From Cytophagales bacterium (GTDB lineage: Bacteria; Bacteroidota; Bacteroidia; Cytophagales; Cyclobacteriaceae), in assembly GCA_025359125.1 (NCBI GenBank), contig JANYHI010000040.1, positions 1 through 58,858 of the forward strand: a DNA stretch of 58,858 bases, given 5' to 3'. The notes under the pieces are model-generated. The model was not told the DNA's origin, did not search any database, and saw only the letters and a list, made by a program, of their open reading frames with translations. Made by a program: the position numbers and the translations under genes. This document shows, piece by piece, positions 1 through 8,864 of the stretch (its first letter is position 1; the number at the start of each line of letters is the position of its first letter).

Positions 1-131
1 ATCTTGATTTGATTAATGCATCCTCTAACCTACAACGCTCTCACTTAAATAAGCTGCAATACGAATATCAACGCACATTAGCTCAGATTGAGTTGGCAAG
101 ATTATCGGGCGTTAAATTTTGGCAAGAATAA
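1..131 (+). CDS. TolC-family outer-membrane efflux protein, C-terminal fragment
   Basis: Only the last 42 codons are present; the gene enters from the left edge in the frame starting at base 3 and stops at TAA 129-131. The visible tail is helical and amphipathic: a run beginning LDLINASSNLQRSHLNKLQ, then QRTLAQIELARLSG and KFWQE at the end. This is the usual form of the last coiled-coil helix of TolC-like channel proteins, where a DLL/DAQ..L..A...Y..A..QLERLTG pattern recurs. TolC-type proteins form the outer-membrane exit duct of RND or ABC efflux pumps. The pump partner would lie left of the window. The assignment rests on a short pattern and could be wrong. Confidence 0.6.
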   Translation, partial: LDLINASSNLQRSHLNKLQYEYQRTLAQIELARLSGVKFWQE

Positions 132-150
132 GAATATCTGCTTCCAAGTT

Positions 151-1026
151 TCACTTGCGCAAGTGATCGACATATTGTTTTTGTAAATTATCAAGCGCTT
201 TGATATAACCTCCATGGTCTATAAAAGCAGCTGGATTATAACCATCACTCGGTTTATGTTTGTTGTGCATTTCAAATTGACTTGCATGTGAGGCCAACCA
301 AATATCAAAAGAAATAGTTTTCATAGCCTGTAATGTGTATTCGTAATCTTTGGCAATGGTGGAGTAACTGGAGATATCAAGAAATTTCTTTTCAGTAACA
401 ATCGTTGGCATGTTTGCAATCAGGACCCTATACGATTTCTGCTCGTCTTTTACAGTGAGTAGAAAACTACAAGAACCTTTTGTATGCCCCGGATGATGCA
501 ACATTATAAGTTGAGCACCTCCCAATTGGATTGTATCGCCATTGTGCAGCAGTCGATCTGGTTTTATTGGTTTAAATGTACTGCCATTGCCTCCCAATGC
601 GTAATCAGAACTGCCTCCATCTGTTACCGCTGGTAAGTCGCCTTCATCTACCATAAAAGCTGAACCCGTTATTTTTTTTATATCTGCCATTGCACCTAGG
701 TGGTCGTAATGAGCTTGAGTTGTTAAAAGTATTTTGGTGTCGCCTAGTTTAAAACCCAATACTTCAATATTTTTTTTTATCTGCTTGGCGGAAGATGCTA
801 GCCCTGTGTTGATAAGAATATTACCTTGCTTAGTTGTAATGAGATATGATGCTAAATCATAGCTACCTACGTAATATAAATTCCCTACTATCCTAAATGG
901 TTGATATGGCTTAGTCCACTCTGTGCTAAAAGGTTTTGGCTCTTTTACTTTTTGCGCTGCCAGCGGAAAAGCGACCAATAAAAAAATTATGTGGACAATG
1001 GTTTTATACAATGCAGATTTCGACAT
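151..1026 (-). CDS. GOB-like subclass B3 metallo-beta-lactamase
   Basis: A secreted zinc hydrolase predicted to open beta-lactam rings in the periplasm. From the ATG at 1026 (291 residues) the protein starts MSKSALYKTIVHIIFLLVAF and has a signal peptide ending at about PLAAQ. An earlier in-frame ATG at 1047 lies inside the -7 box. Zinc-site motifs in order: TTQAHYDHLG, LHHPGHTKGS and ASHASQF. Subclass B3 enzymes normally carry HxHxDH; here the first ligand is Gln (QxHxDH), the hallmark of GOB enzymes of Elizabethkingia. Further GOB-like stretches are YRVLIANMP and FDIWLASHASQF. The length also matches GOB (about 290). It is transcribed alone, divergent from the TolC fragment. Whether it confers resistance cannot be read from sequence. 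Confidence 0.9.
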   Translation of the reverse strand: MSKSALYKTIVHIIFLLVAFPLAAQKVKEPKPFSTEWTKPYQPFRIVGNLYYVGSYDLASYLITTKQGNILINTGLASSAKQIKKNIEVLGFKLGDTKILLTTQAHYDHLGAMADIKKITGSAFMVDEGDLPAVTDGGSSDYALGGNGSTFKPIKPDRLLHNGDTIQLGGAQLIMLHHPGHTKGSCSFLLTVKDEQKSYRVLIANMPTIVTEKKFLDISSYSTIAKDYEYTLQAMKTISFDIWLASHASQFEMHNKHKPSDGYNPAAFIDHGGYIKALDNLQKQYVDHLRK

Positions 1027-1044
1027 ACTTGGATAGCTATAAGT

Positions 1045-1052
1045 CAAAAGTA
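1045..1052 (-). promoter_or_regulatory. -7 box of the beta-lactamase gene
   Basis: On the minus strand these bases read TACTTTTG, a full match to the Bacteroidota -7 consensus TAnnTTTG. No clear -33 TTTG was found at the expected spacing. If real, transcription starts near 1039. That excludes the longer ORF start at 1047 and favours the ATG at 1026. Confidence 0.45.
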
Positions 1053-1188
1053 TTTTATTGGCTGATAATTAAAGGCACTATTGAAGGAATATATTTTTAT
1101 TTATTTTTTCATGAAGCTCTTTTTGTGCCTTGGTTATTCCCTAGAAATGTTAATGATTAACTAGCTCTCAAAGATTTAATTACATTTC

Positions 1189-1647
1189 TTAACTAAAAAC
1201 AACAAAGATTTGTAGCGAGATGGCAATAGCCAAACAAACAATCCAACCCCAAAACCAAAGCAAAGATAGTTGCGTATTTTGTACAGATCGATAATACATG
1301 CCAACCATAACCACTATTGCAATGATTAGACTCAACAGAAAACTGTTTGGAATGGCTTTAATAAAATCGGACAAACTGTAGGGAATTAAAATGCAAGACC
1401 CCACGAAGCAAGTAAGACCAATTCTTTTTATGAATATCCATTTAGCCTCGTGAAGAAAAAGTATTGCCATCACAATTTGTATTCCCCATTTTGTACCCGC
1501 AATAGCACACGACAATATCATTTTCTCTGGAGAGAAGTAAAGCAAGCGGCCTTCGAAAATAAACCACCAAGTGATAATTGTAGATAAAATAAAAAACAGT
1601 GCTGCTAGTGAGAAGTTTGTAAGGTCTGCTTTGAATTTAAGATTCAC
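1189..1647 (-). CDS. hypothetical integral membrane protein
   Basis: A 152-residue protein I do not recognise. It has four or five hydrophobic spans, at about residues 12-32, 45-65, 74-92, 102-118 and 130-151, with few charges between them. A short lysine-bearing N-terminus (MNLKFKAD) suggests an inside start. There is no cleavable signal and no catalytic motif. It stands alone between the small secreted protein and the beta-lactamase, both on the same strand, with gaps of about 50 and 160 bases, so cotranscription is possible but not shown. Confidence 0.6.
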   Translation of the reverse strand: MNLKFKADLTNFSLAALFFILSTIITWWFIFEGRLLYFSPEKMILSCAIAGTKWGIQIVMAILFLHEAKWIFIKRIGLTCFVGSCILIPYSLSDFIKAIPNSFLLSLIIAIVVMVGMYYRSVQNTQLSLLWFWGWIVCLAIAISLQIFVVFS

Positions 1648-1698
1648 TTTGTTTTTTAGTTTTAACCAATGGCTGTGTTCGAGTAGTAAATAAAACTC

Positions 1699-2058
1699 TT
1701 AGTTCTTTTTTCGCTCACCCTTAAAAGTACCGTCACCCATGGTGCCTAGTTTTACTTTGCCACTCATTTTTTCGCCTTCTACTTCGCCATCGTATTCGAT
1801 AAGGTTGCCCATTACTGTAAATTGAAGATGTATTTTTTTCTGTTGAAGAGTTCCGGTTACATCTGCCTCGCCTAATTGTCCGTTGTATTTTCCGGTGAGG
1901 GTGGTTTCATTCGTATGGGTTAATATAAATGTTGGTGAGCCACTGCCAGCAGATGTTTCTACTGTCATCTTCCACATGCCAGTAACATTGGCGTGTTGTT
2001 GGGCATTTATGGAAATTGTTAATGTGGTAAAAAATAAAAAGAGTAAGAGCTTTTTCAT
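1699..2058 (-). CDS. small secreted protein, lipocalin-like beta pattern
   Basis: 119 residues with a clear signal peptide (MKKLLLFLFFTTLTISINA, cleavage near AQQ). The mature part opens with GMWKMTVET and then shows short alternating beta strands with glycine turns: LTGKYNGQLGEADVTGTL, LQFTVMGNLIEYDGEVEG and MSGKVKLGTMGDGTFKGER. Small exported proteins with this GxW start and repeated tGxxxG turns are common in Bacteroidota and are usually left as unknown or lipocalin-like. No ligand or role can be inferred. It ends 50 bases before the membrane protein gene on the same strand. Confidence 0.65.
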   Translation of the reverse strand: MKKLLLFLFFTTLTISINAQQHANVTGMWKMTVETSAGSGSPTFILTHTNETTLTGKYNGQLGEADVTGTLQQKKIHLQFTVMGNLIEYDGEVEGEKMSGKVKLGTMGDGTFKGERKKN

Positions 2059-2212
2059 GGTGTTTAAAATTTGATTTTGTAGATCAGAAATGTAAGCAAT
2101 TTATTTAGGATTGAACTAGCCATTTAACTTTTGCAAACTCTGGTAAAATGGATTGTTTGAGGAACTACTTTCAATGCAAACAGGTGCTTGCCAGCTTGGA
2201 GTTGCCTTGTGT

Positions 2213-2336
2213 TATCTAGCTTCGGCCAGGGATAGAAACGGAAAGCCCGCCAAGGGTTGGATGTGCGAGGGGCGGCTTGTAGTGGATAGCCCGACCCGAA
2301 CCTGCGCCTCGCAGATGGGGTGGCCGCCACTAATAG
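2213..2336 (+). ncRNA. GC-rich structured RNA candidate (Flavo-1-like element)
   Basis: A GC-rich island in an AT-rich gap of about 360 bases between the 119-residue protein gene and fahA. The core runs from GGGATAGAAACGG (2229) to GTGGATAGCCC (ending 2292). This matches, from memory, a recurrent intergenic element of Bacteroidota catalogued as Flavo-1 RNA, with GGGAT..GAA.CGG on the left and ..CGGA.AGCCCG on the right. Visible pairings: GGG 2229-2231 with CCC 2290-2292; AAGCCCGCC 2243-2251 with GGCGGCTT 2271-2278 (one bulge); TGCGAGG 2264-2270 with CCTCGCA 2307-2313; and GGCGGC 2271-2276 alternatively with GCCGCC 2323-2328. The last sets exclude one another. Strand follows the orientation of the motif as I recall it. 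No protein-like signal was seen. Confidence 0.45.
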
Positions 2337-2360
2337 TTCAAAGTTGTTAGTTGAAAGTTT
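2331..2360 (-). repeat. AT-rich dispersed intergenic repeat
   Basis: On the minus strand the bases read as an AACT/TTCAAC series (AAACTTTCAACTAACAACTT). It resembles the tract just before purT (29826-29866) and those flanking the broken gene at 25333-25695. Tracts of this kind are scattered through intergenic DNA of many Bacteroidota. Confidence 0.4.
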
Positions 2361-2421
2361 TTGGATTTTGAGTCGCAAGTTTTTTTTAAAGAAAGAAGGT
2401 ATCTTAGCACTTTGTTGTGAT

Positions 2422-3693
2422 ATGATAAAAGCGAACAATCCAAACTTGAAGTCGTGGGTAGAAGTACCCGCTCATTCTGATTTTCCTATTCAAAATTTGC
2501 CTTTCGGGATTTTTAAGACTCGGTATTTAGCGCCAGTAGCAGGGGTGGCCATTGGAAATCATGTGTTGGATTTAGTTTATCTGCATGAGAATGGATACTT
2601 CGATGGTTTGGGTTTGCCAGTTGGCCTTTTCAACCAAAAGTATTTGAATGATTTTTTGAGCCTTGGTAAAAGTAGAGCAAGAGATGTTCGGGAAAGAATT
2701 TCTGAATTGCTTCAGCAGGATAATGATGAATTGCAAGCTAATAGAGCAGCGAGAGAAATTGCTTTGATTCCGATGGAAGAAGTACAAATGCAAATGCCGG
2801 TGCGGATTGGAAACTATACAGATTTTTACAGTAGTGAAGAACATGCTACTAATGTGGGCACCATGTTTCGCGATCCTAAAAATGCACTGCTACCAAACTG
2901 GAAATACTTGCCAGTTGCCTACCATGGCAGAGCATCTTCTATTGTAGTTTCAGGTACACCCATCCATCGCCCGAAAGGACAAATTAAATTACCCGATGCA
3001 GAGCTTCCGATTTTTTGTCCATCGCGTAAATTAGATTTTGAATTAGAGATGGCTTTCATTACCTGTGGTGAAACAAAATTAGGATCATCTATTTCAACCA
3101 AAGATGCAGAGGATCACATTTTTGGTTTTGTATTATTTAATGATTGGAGCGCACGCGATATTCAAAATTGGGAGTACGTTCCGCTGGGTCCTTTTTTAGG
3201 AAAGAATTTTGGCTCTACCATTTCACCGTGGATTGTTACGATGGATGCACTAGAGCCGTATCGTGCGAAGGGGCCTGAACAATTTCCGCATGTGCTCCCA
3301 TATTTGGCTGTGGACGGTGAAAAGAATTTTGATGTGATGCTAGAAGTTTTAATTCAACCAGACAAAGGAGAGACAACCAGTGTCTGCAGATCGAATTTTA
3401 AATACATGTATTGGAATGTGAATCAACAACTGGTGCATCACACGATTAATGGCTGCAATATTCAGGATGGAGATTTGTATGCATCGGGCACCATCAGTGG
3501 AGCATCGCCTGGCTCGTTTGGTTCTATGCTTGAACTTTCGTGGAATGGGCAGCGACCGTTGCATTTAACAAATGGTGTGGAGCGAAAATTTATTGAAGAT
3601 GGTGATACAATAGTGATGAAAGGGCATTGCGAAAAAGAGGGAGTTCGAATAGGATTTGGTGAGTGCAAAGGAAAAATTTTACCTGCTTTATGA
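2422..3693 (+). CDS. fahA: fumarylacetoacetase
   Basis: Hydrolyses 4-fumarylacetoacetate to fumarate and acetoacetate, the last step of tyrosine (homogentisate) breakdown. The ATG at 2422 gives 423 residues starting MIKANNPNLKSWVEVP, the family length; the longer open frame upstream runs into repeat and RNA sequence and is not used. Recognisable features: N-terminal SH3-like domain (to about residue 115); then DFYSSEEHATNVG with the metal-binding Asp and catalytic His; the metal ligands in ELEMAF; FNDWSARDIQNWEYVPLG; and SGASPGSFGSMLELSW near the C-terminus. The next gene starts at the overlapping ATGA, so the two are translationally coupled. No other tyrosine-degradation gene is in the window. 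Confidence 0.95.
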   Translation: MIKANNPNLKSWVEVPAHSDFPIQNLPFGIFKTRYLAPVAGVAIGNHVLDLVYLHENGYFDGLGLPVGLFNQKYLNDFLSLGKSRARDVRERISELLQQDNDELQANRAAREIALIPMEEVQMQMPVRIGNYTDFYSSEEHATNVGTMFRDPKNALLPNWKYLPVAYHGRASSIVVSGTPIHRPKGQIKLPDAELPIFCPSRKLDFELEMAFITCGETKLGSSISTKDAEDHIFGFVLFNDWSARDIQNWEYVPLGPFLGKNFGSTISPWIVTMDALEPYRAKGPEQFPHVLPYLAVDGEKNFDVMLEVLIQPDKGETTSVCRSNFKYMYWNVNQQLVHHTINGCNIQDGDLYASGTISGASPGSFGSMLELSWNGQRPLHLTNGVERKFIEDGDTIVMKGHCEKEGVRIGFGECKGKILPAL

Positions 3694-4550
3694 GAATCAA
3701 TCCTGCCGAAATTCCGGTAGCTAAACTTCAAGGATATTTACAAGGTACTGTTGCGCCTCGCCCGATTGCATTTGTAAGTTCTGTAGATAAAGAGGGAAGA
3801 GTAAACCTAAGCCCATTCAGCTTTTTTAATTTAGTTAGCACTCATCCGCCCGTTCTGGTTTTTTCTCCATCCAGAAGAGTGAGAGATAATACTACGAAGC
3901 ATACTTTAGAAAATATTCTGGAAGTACCTGAGGTAGTAATTAACACGGTGAGCTACAATATGGTTCAGCAGACATCGTTGTCGAGTTGCGATTTCCCCAA
4001 AGGAGTAAATGAATTTGTGAAAGCAGGATTTACAGAAGTTGCCTCGGAAAAGGTAAAACCACCGCGAGTAAAAGAATCGTATGCATCGTTTGAATGTAAA
4101 GTCAATCAAGTGATTTCATTAGGTACGGAAGGTGGTGCTGGTAATTTGGTGATTTGTGAAATTGTTCTGATGCACATCAATGACTTTGTGTTTGATGAAC
4201 AAGGCCGCATTGATCCTAACAAAATGGATTCTGTTGCGCGAATGGGGAATGATTTCTATGCAAGAGTAAATGGCGAAGCCATATTCACCGTTCCTAAACC
4301 CAATGAGAAAGTTGGAATTGGAATAGAGATTATGTCCGCTGAAATTCGGAATAGTAAAATTTTGACCGGTAATGATTTGGGTATGCTTGGCAATATTGAA
4401 AAGCTTCCCAGCGTAGAATCAATTCTGGAATTTAGAAATCAAAATTCAAAATTGACTAATCTTAAAGATGTATTGTCTAAACATCAGTTAGCAAAAGAAT
4501 ATCTGAATAGAAATGATGTTGAGTCAGCTTGGAAAATTTTATTAAGCTAA
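3690..4550 (+). CDS. flavin reductase-like FMN-binding split-barrel protein
   Basis: 286 residues from the ATG at 3690, which overlaps the fahA stop by 4 bases. The N-terminal two thirds match the flavin-reductase/flavoredoxin split barrel: GTVAPRPIAFVSSVDKEGRV, NLSPFSFFNLVSTHPPVLVF, and a later FECKVNQVISLG before the strand VICEIVLMHI. These regions bind FMN in the family. The last 80 residues are an extra helical tail (SVESILEFRNQNSKLTNLKD onward). Coupling to fahA suggests a role alongside tyrosine or aromatic catabolism. That is inference, since such proteins commonly sit in this place in Bacteroidota without a tested function. Confidence 0.85.
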   Translation: MRINPAEIPVAKLQGYLQGTVAPRPIAFVSSVDKEGRVNLSPFSFFNLVSTHPPVLVFSPSRRVRDNTTKHTLENILEVPEVVINTVSYNMVQQTSLSSCDFPKGVNEFVKAGFTEVASEKVKPPRVKESYASFECKVNQVISLGTEGGAGNLVICEIVLMHINDFVFDEQGRIDPNKMDSVARMGNDFYARVNGEAIFTVPKPNEKVGIGIEIMSAEIRNSKILTGNDLGMLGNIEKLPSVESILEFRNQNSKLTNLKDVLSKHQLAKEYLNRNDVESAWKILLS

Positions 4551-4611
4551 TATTATCACCACGGTATTTCATAGATTCGCACGAATTTTTTTAACACTAT
4601 CGATTAATAAG

Positions 4612-5101
4612 TCACTTATTTTTTCTGGGCTTGATTACAAGTTCTTTGTACCCATAAGTAGTATCCACTTCTCTTGTAAACTCCACATCAGTTAATTCTC
4701 TGATCACTATCTCGGCAGTGGTATAGATTAAATTTCCATCGAGTAGATGACCGCCAATTGTTTTTCCTGTTCCATCGGAAACAGAAAGGTGTAAATGCGT
4801 AGAAGAATCGCTCAATGTTCCTACCAATGAAACAATTTCATAGTGACCTTTTAAAATTATTCCTTCTGGTTGATTTGCAAACCGAAGATTCACTTGCTCT
4901 AAGCTTCCCACACAAGTGGCAATAAACCCAGCTTTCATTTTTTCCCCAACTGCAATAGCCATCAATTCTTTTTTTTAAATCTTGATGAGGCTTTAGGCGA
5001 ATAGTAAAAAAATCTGTTGAAGATTTCAATTGCTGTGCTTCAGACATAGTTATATAAAATGAAAATAGAATGACAAGAATAGGACTGACCTTCATTTTCA
5101 A
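4612..5101 (-). pseudogene. exported PCC (DUF296) domain protein, split by a +1 frameshift in an 8-A run
   Basis: Two overlapping frames make one protein. The first (ATG at 5101) gives a signal peptide MKMKVSPILVILFSFYITMS and then FFTIRLKPHQDLKK. The second continues with ELMAIAVGEKMKAGFIATCV, GSLEQVNLRFANQPEG and then GHYEIVSLVGTLSDSSTHLH, LSVSDGTGKTIGGHL and a conserved end. Together they give a full PCC domain (family pattern: RLxPGxDLxxxL..A....I.AG.I.tcVGSL). The break lies in eight T on the plus strand (4969-4976). Dropping one base restores the reading, with DLKK followed directly by ELMA. Either a real mutation, a slippage site, or a sequencing indel. A -1 ribosomal slip would run into TGA, so it does not explain the join. 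Confidence 0.8.
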
Positions 5102-5130
5102 ATCTTCAAATCAACGAATTTTCAAATTGA

Positions 5131-5955
5131 CTATGGAAACTTAGGGAACTTAGAAAAATCCGGCTCCCGTTTTTCAAGAAAAGCATTCTTACCCTCTTTC
5201 GCTTCATCACTTAAATAATATAGCAATGTTGCATTACCTGCCAACTCCTGAATGCCGGCTTGTCCATCCAACTCTGCGTTAAATGACGCTTTTAGCATTC
5301 TAATAGCCAGTGGACTCTTCTTTAGAATTTTATTTGCCCACGCCACATAAGTTTCTTCCAGCTGATCCAACGGAACTACTTTATTAACAAGTCCCATATC
5401 AAGTGCTTCTTGTGCATCATACTGGTCGCACAGAAACCATATTTCTCTAGCTTTTTTTTGACCAACAATTCGGGCTAGATAAGATGCACCAAAGCCGCCA
5501 TCAAAACTTCCAACTATTGGACCCGTCTGCCCGAAGCGAGCATTTTCTGCCGCAATGGTAAGATCACATACTACGTGAAGCACATGGCCGCCACCAATGG
5601 CCCAACCGGCTACTACTGCAATAACAGGTTTTGATATGGAGCGAATTAATTTCTGAAGATCTAATACATTCAATCTAGGTACAGTGTCTTGGCCAACATA
5701 ACCGCCATGGCCTCTCACACTTTGATCTCCGCCACTACAAAATGCTTTGCCGCCTTCGCCTGTTAAAATAATGACGCCTACTTCTTGATCTTCGCGGCAC
5801 AAGTGCATGGCGTCAATCATTTCTGTTACCGTAAGTGGCGTAAAAGCATTATGTACTTTCGGTCGATTGATGCTAATGCGCGCAATGCCATTATATTTGT
5901 GAAACAAAATTTCTTTGTATTCCTTAACGGGTTTCCAATCGTACTTAAGCGTCAT
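5131..5955 (-). CDS. menB: 1,4-dihydroxy-2-naphthoyl-CoA synthase
   Basis: Closes the second ring in menaquinone synthesis (o-succinylbenzoyl-CoA to DHNA-CoA). The ATG at 5955 ([16 protein letters not shown]) gives 274 residues, the family size; a longer frame up to 6054 lies inside menD and is not used. Crotonase-fold signatures: [55 protein letters not shown] and [20 protein letters not shown]. The last supplies the Asp/Ser region typical of MenB. The C-terminal [16 protein letters not shown] is the usual MenB ending. It overlaps the menD stop by 11 bases and is the last gene of the menaquinone operon here. Confidence 0.97.
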   Translation of the reverse strand: MTLKYDWKPVKEYKEILFHKYNGIARISINRPKVHNAFTPLTVTEMIDAMHLCREDQEVGVIILTGEGGKAFCSGGDQSVRGHGGYVGQDTVPRLNVLDLQKLIRSISKPVIAVVAGWAIGGGHVLHVVCDLTIAAENARFGQTGPIVGSFDGGFGASYLARIVGQKKAREIWFLCDQYDAQEALDMGLVNKVVPLDQLEETYVAWANKILKKSPLAIRMLKASFNAELDGQAGIQELAGNATLLYYLSDEAKEGKNAFLEKREPDFSKFPKFP

Positions 5956-7675
5956 ATCCTTTTTTGATTTGTAAATTAAATTGTGTGAATGTTTCTTTTG
6001 CCACTTGTTGATCGCTTTTAATTTCAAGGATTTTAGTTTTACCATTGAAATCAAAAAAATCTTTCAAGCTGTTTTTTATTTTCTTGGATGAATCTAGTGA
6101 GATGTAATCCAGTTTAAATTCTTCTGCTAAATTCTTAGCCGTCAGGTTTTGGTGGGTTACAAAATACTCTGCCGATTCGGGGAGATTGCCTGGTCCGTCA
6201 ATCATGCTAAAAATAATTCCACCCTGATTATTTATCACCACGATATGCAAGTTGGGCATTTTATAATTGTGCCAAAATGCATTTCGATCATAAAAAAATG
6301 CGAGATCGCCAGTGACGAGAATGGTAGGAATATCGCTGCTAAAGGAATGGCCAACGGCCGTGCTGGTGCATCCGTCAATACCACTTGTTCCGCGATTAGC
6401 ATAAACATGAACTCCTTTCTGGTTGAAGGGAATCCCAATCATGTTCGCATAGCGCACGGCCATGCTATTTGATAAATGAAGATTACACCGCAACGGCAAT
6501 TCCGTTATAACCGATTTTAATAGATTTAATTCTGAAAATGAATCGGTTTTAAAATATTGTTGCTGCACCAGTTGAATGCGATGTTCTTCTGCCTGCCACA
6601 AGCGAGAATAGTTTTCTTTTTTTTGATGATTAAAAGTTACATCAGCATCAGCACCCAGTAAATCTTCAAAGAATTTTTTAGGTGTTGATCGGATAATTTT
6701 TGTTAGCGATTGAAATGTATCGGGCACATTGCCTGCTGGCTGAATATGCCAATGTTCCGTGGGCTTGTATTGTCTAAGAAATAATTTAAGATTTTTAGAG
6801 ATCACAGATTTGCCAAAGGTGATTAGTAATTCTGGCTTGAGAGATTCCTTAACAGAATTTGTGCAATGAGCCAAAATAGAGTCTGCTAGGCGAATCGTAT
6901 TTTCTGAGCCATGAAAATTAGAGATTACATCTCCAACAACGGTGGCATGATGTCTTTTTGAGAAGCGGTCTACAATTTTTATAAGTCCATCATTGTATCC
7001 CTGCTGGCCTGCCGCTATCAATACCTTAGTGAAACTTTTCAGAGCTAGTGTCAATTCTTCTTTTTCATTTTCTGAAACTGATAGCATTGAATTGTTTTCT
7101 GCAATTACTCTGATATCTGTTGAAGCTGCAATAGTTTCTCCTTTAGCAGGATAGAGGGGTTCTCGCAATGGAATATTAACATGAACCGGACCTTGCGGAT
7201 ATTCTTTCGAAAGATTAATTGCTTCGTTGATTGTTCTATTGATGAACCAGATTGAATCTGCATGACTATAATCTTCGGGTAGTGTAAAAGATTTTTTTAC
7301 ATGCCCACCAAAAATATTTGTCTGGCGTATGGTTTGTCCATCCCACTGGTCAATCCATTCTTTTGGTCGATCAGCAGTTAAGATGAGCAGCGGAACTTCC
7401 TGAAAAAATGCTTCGGCTATGGCAGGCGAAAAATTATAAGCAGCAGAACCCGATGTGCAAATTAAAACAGTTGGCTGTTGCGTTTGCTGAGCAATACCCA
7501 ATCCTATAAATGCTGCACTTCGCTCGTCACTAATTGTTTTGGTATTGATGTGTGCATGGCGACTAAACGCCAATGTTAACGGAGCGCATCTAGATCCTGG
7601 GCACATGATAGCTTGCGTTATTCCTTTTTTAGCGCAAAGTTCAGCAATATCGTAAATGGGTTGCAGTCGATTCAT
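5945..7675 (-). CDS. menD: SEPHCHC synthase, thiamine-diphosphate enzyme
   Basis: Adds a succinic-semialdehyde-ThDP unit from 2-oxoglutarate to isochorismate (first committed step to menaquinone). 576 residues, full length. N-terminal Pyr domain: [37 protein letters not shown] and the [17 protein letters not shown] region. Mid-section [17 protein letters not shown]-terminal PP domain: [19 protein letters not shown], then [16 protein letters not shown] with the GDL and downstream Asn of the ThDP motif, and [14 protein letters not shown]. Start ATG 7675 overlaps the menF stop by 4 bases. The stop overlaps menB. Confidence 0.97.
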   Translation of the reverse strand: MNRLQPIYDIAELCAKKGITQAIMCPGSRCAPLTLAFSRHAHINTKTISDERSAAFIGLGIAQQTQQPTVLICTSGSAAYNFSPAIAEAFFQEVPLLILTADRPKEWIDQWDGQTIRQTNIFGGHVKKSFTLPEDYSHADSIWFINRTINEAINLSKEYPQGPVHVNIPLREPLYPAKGETIAASTDIRVIAENNSMLSVSENEKEELTLALKSFTKVLIAAGQQGYNDGLIKIVDRFSKRHHATVVGDVISNFHGSENTIRLADSILAHCTNSVKESLKPELLITFGKSVISKNLKLFLRQYKPTEHWHIQPAGNVPDTFQSLTKIIRSTPKKFFEDLLGADADVTFNHQKKENYSRLWQAEEHRIQLVQQQYFKTDSFSELNLLKSVITELPLRCNLHLSNSMAVRYANMIGIPFNQKGVHVYANRGTSGIDGCTSTAVGHSFSSDIPTILVTGDLAFFYDRNAFWHNYKMPNLHIVVINNQGGIIFSMIDGPGNLPESAEYFVTHQNLTAKNLAEEFKLDYISLDSSKKIKNSLKDFFDFNGKTKILEIKSDQQVAKETFTQFNLQIKKGYDA

Positions 7676-8862
7676 GAATCGTGTGGCTCGCCAATTACTG
7701 CCATCATATTTTTCATTTTAATTTCTGTTTCTTCCCATTCTTTTTCAGGAACAGAATCAAGTGTAACACCTGCACCTGCGTACAAGCGAACTTTATTTTC
7801 TAAAAATTGTAAGCATCGAAGATTTACGTAGAGGTTACTTTCGTTTTGATAATTAACGGGTCCGAGAAACCCACTGTAAAATTCGCGATCGTACCCTTCA
7901 TTGTCATTCAAGAATTTTAGGGCAGCATCTAATGGCATGCCACAGACGGCTGATGTTGGATGCAATAATTTTAGCATAACAGATCCAAGTTGAGGAAAAT
8001 TAACCTCTTTCATATCTATCTCGTAATCTGTTTTCAGGTGCATTACATTTCCAGCTACTATTGTCTTGGGTCCGTGCTCAAGATATTCACGCACTCGTAT
8101 CTTCTTAAAGCAATTGATGATGTATCGGCTAACTAGCGCTTGCTCTTCAATTTCTTTCTGCGTCCAAGCAACCGATTTTAAATTAATTTCAGGAGAGTAG
8201 GGGAGTGTTCCTGCGAGCGCGTGGGTTTTAAATTTTGATTGAGCGTCTACACTCACAAGTAGTTCTGGTGAAGCGCCAAGCCATGTTCCTGTTTTTGGAG
8301 AAGAGAAAAGAGAGACCATTGCATTTGGATGTTTTTTGCAGAACAACTCAAAGGCATTCAATAAATCGAACCTTTCATCTACCGCTATATCTTTGAAACG
8401 AGAGGGAACGATTTTCTCTAACAAACCATTTTCAATTTCTAAAATTCCTTGTTCAACTAATTTTTCATATGATTTACCGTTACCAGATTTGCTTTTGGTA
8501 GAATGAAAGCGAAGTCTTCTCTCTTTTTGTCGATCAATGAGATTTGATTTTGAAAATGCGTGAAATAACTCTGCACCTTCAGTTATTTCGTCTCCTTTAA
8601 ATTTAAAAACCAGATCGGCTCTTAGAAATATTTTTTTTGCATCGGGTTTGAAAGGCGCAAACACAAACCCGGGTGCTGATTCTTCTAAGTTTACCTCGTC
8701 TTGTTCTATCACTCTCTGATTGCAGACGAAAAGAACTTTTTCGTTCGATTGTGGTTTTCGCCATAAAGCAAAAGATCCGCCTTGCTCCAGCGTTTGCAAA
8801 ACAATAGCTTTTACTACCTGATCGGTATTTATTGAAATCGTACGTTGATCAACTTCTTGCAT
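7672..8862 (-). CDS. menF: isochorismate synthase
   Basis: Isomerises chorismate to isochorismate, opening the menaquinone branch. 396 residues, ending in the chorismate-binding domain. Typical stretches: YEKLVEQGILEIENGLLEKI with VPSRFKDIAV; WLGASPELLVSV; THALAGTLPYSPE; a helical QKEIEEQALVSRYIINCFKK; LHPTSAVCGMPLDAALKFL; and YDREFYSGFLGPV with LYAGAGVTLDSVPEKEWEET. The conserved Glu residues (KIVP.R, GxSPE, ExE..T) hold Mg and the substrate in this family. Start ATG 8862 lies 2 bases after the upstream thioesterase stop, so the operon is very tight. PabB or EntC are alternatives by fold, but gene order points to MenF. Confidence 0.93.
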   Translation of the reverse strand: MQEVDQRTISINTDQVVKAIVLQTLEQGGSFALWRKPQSNEKVLFVCNQRVIEQDEVNLEESAPGFVFAPFKPDAKKIFLRADLVFKFKGDEITEGAELFHAFSKSNLIDRQKERRLRFHSTKSKSGNGKSYEKLVEQGILEIENGLLEKIVPSRFKDIAVDERFDLLNAFELFCKKHPNAMVSLFSSPKTGTWLGASPELLVSVDAQSKFKTHALAGTLPYSPEINLKSVAWTQKEIEEQALVSRYIINCFKKIRVREYLEHGPKTIVAGNVMHLKTDYEIDMKEVNFPQLGSVMLKLLHPTSAVCGMPLDAALKFLNDNEGYDREFYSGFLGPVNYQNESNLYVNLRCLQFLENKVRLYAGAGVTLDSVPEKEWEETEIKMKNMMAVIGEPHDS

Positions 8863-8864
8863 TC

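Noticed and set aside
936..1160. 74-codon plus-strand frame over the start of the beta-lactamase
   Set aside because: It covers the signal peptide region and promoter of a well-supported gene and has no features of its own.
2124..2438. Open frames on both strands in the GC-rich island
   Set aside because: They lie over the structured-RNA candidate and repeat; the products have no protein-like pattern and the fahA start is clear at 2422.
4969..4976. Programmed -1 ribosomal frameshift in the PCC gene
   Set aside because: A -1 slip in the A run leads to TGA within two codons. Only loss of one base (or gain of two) joins the halves.
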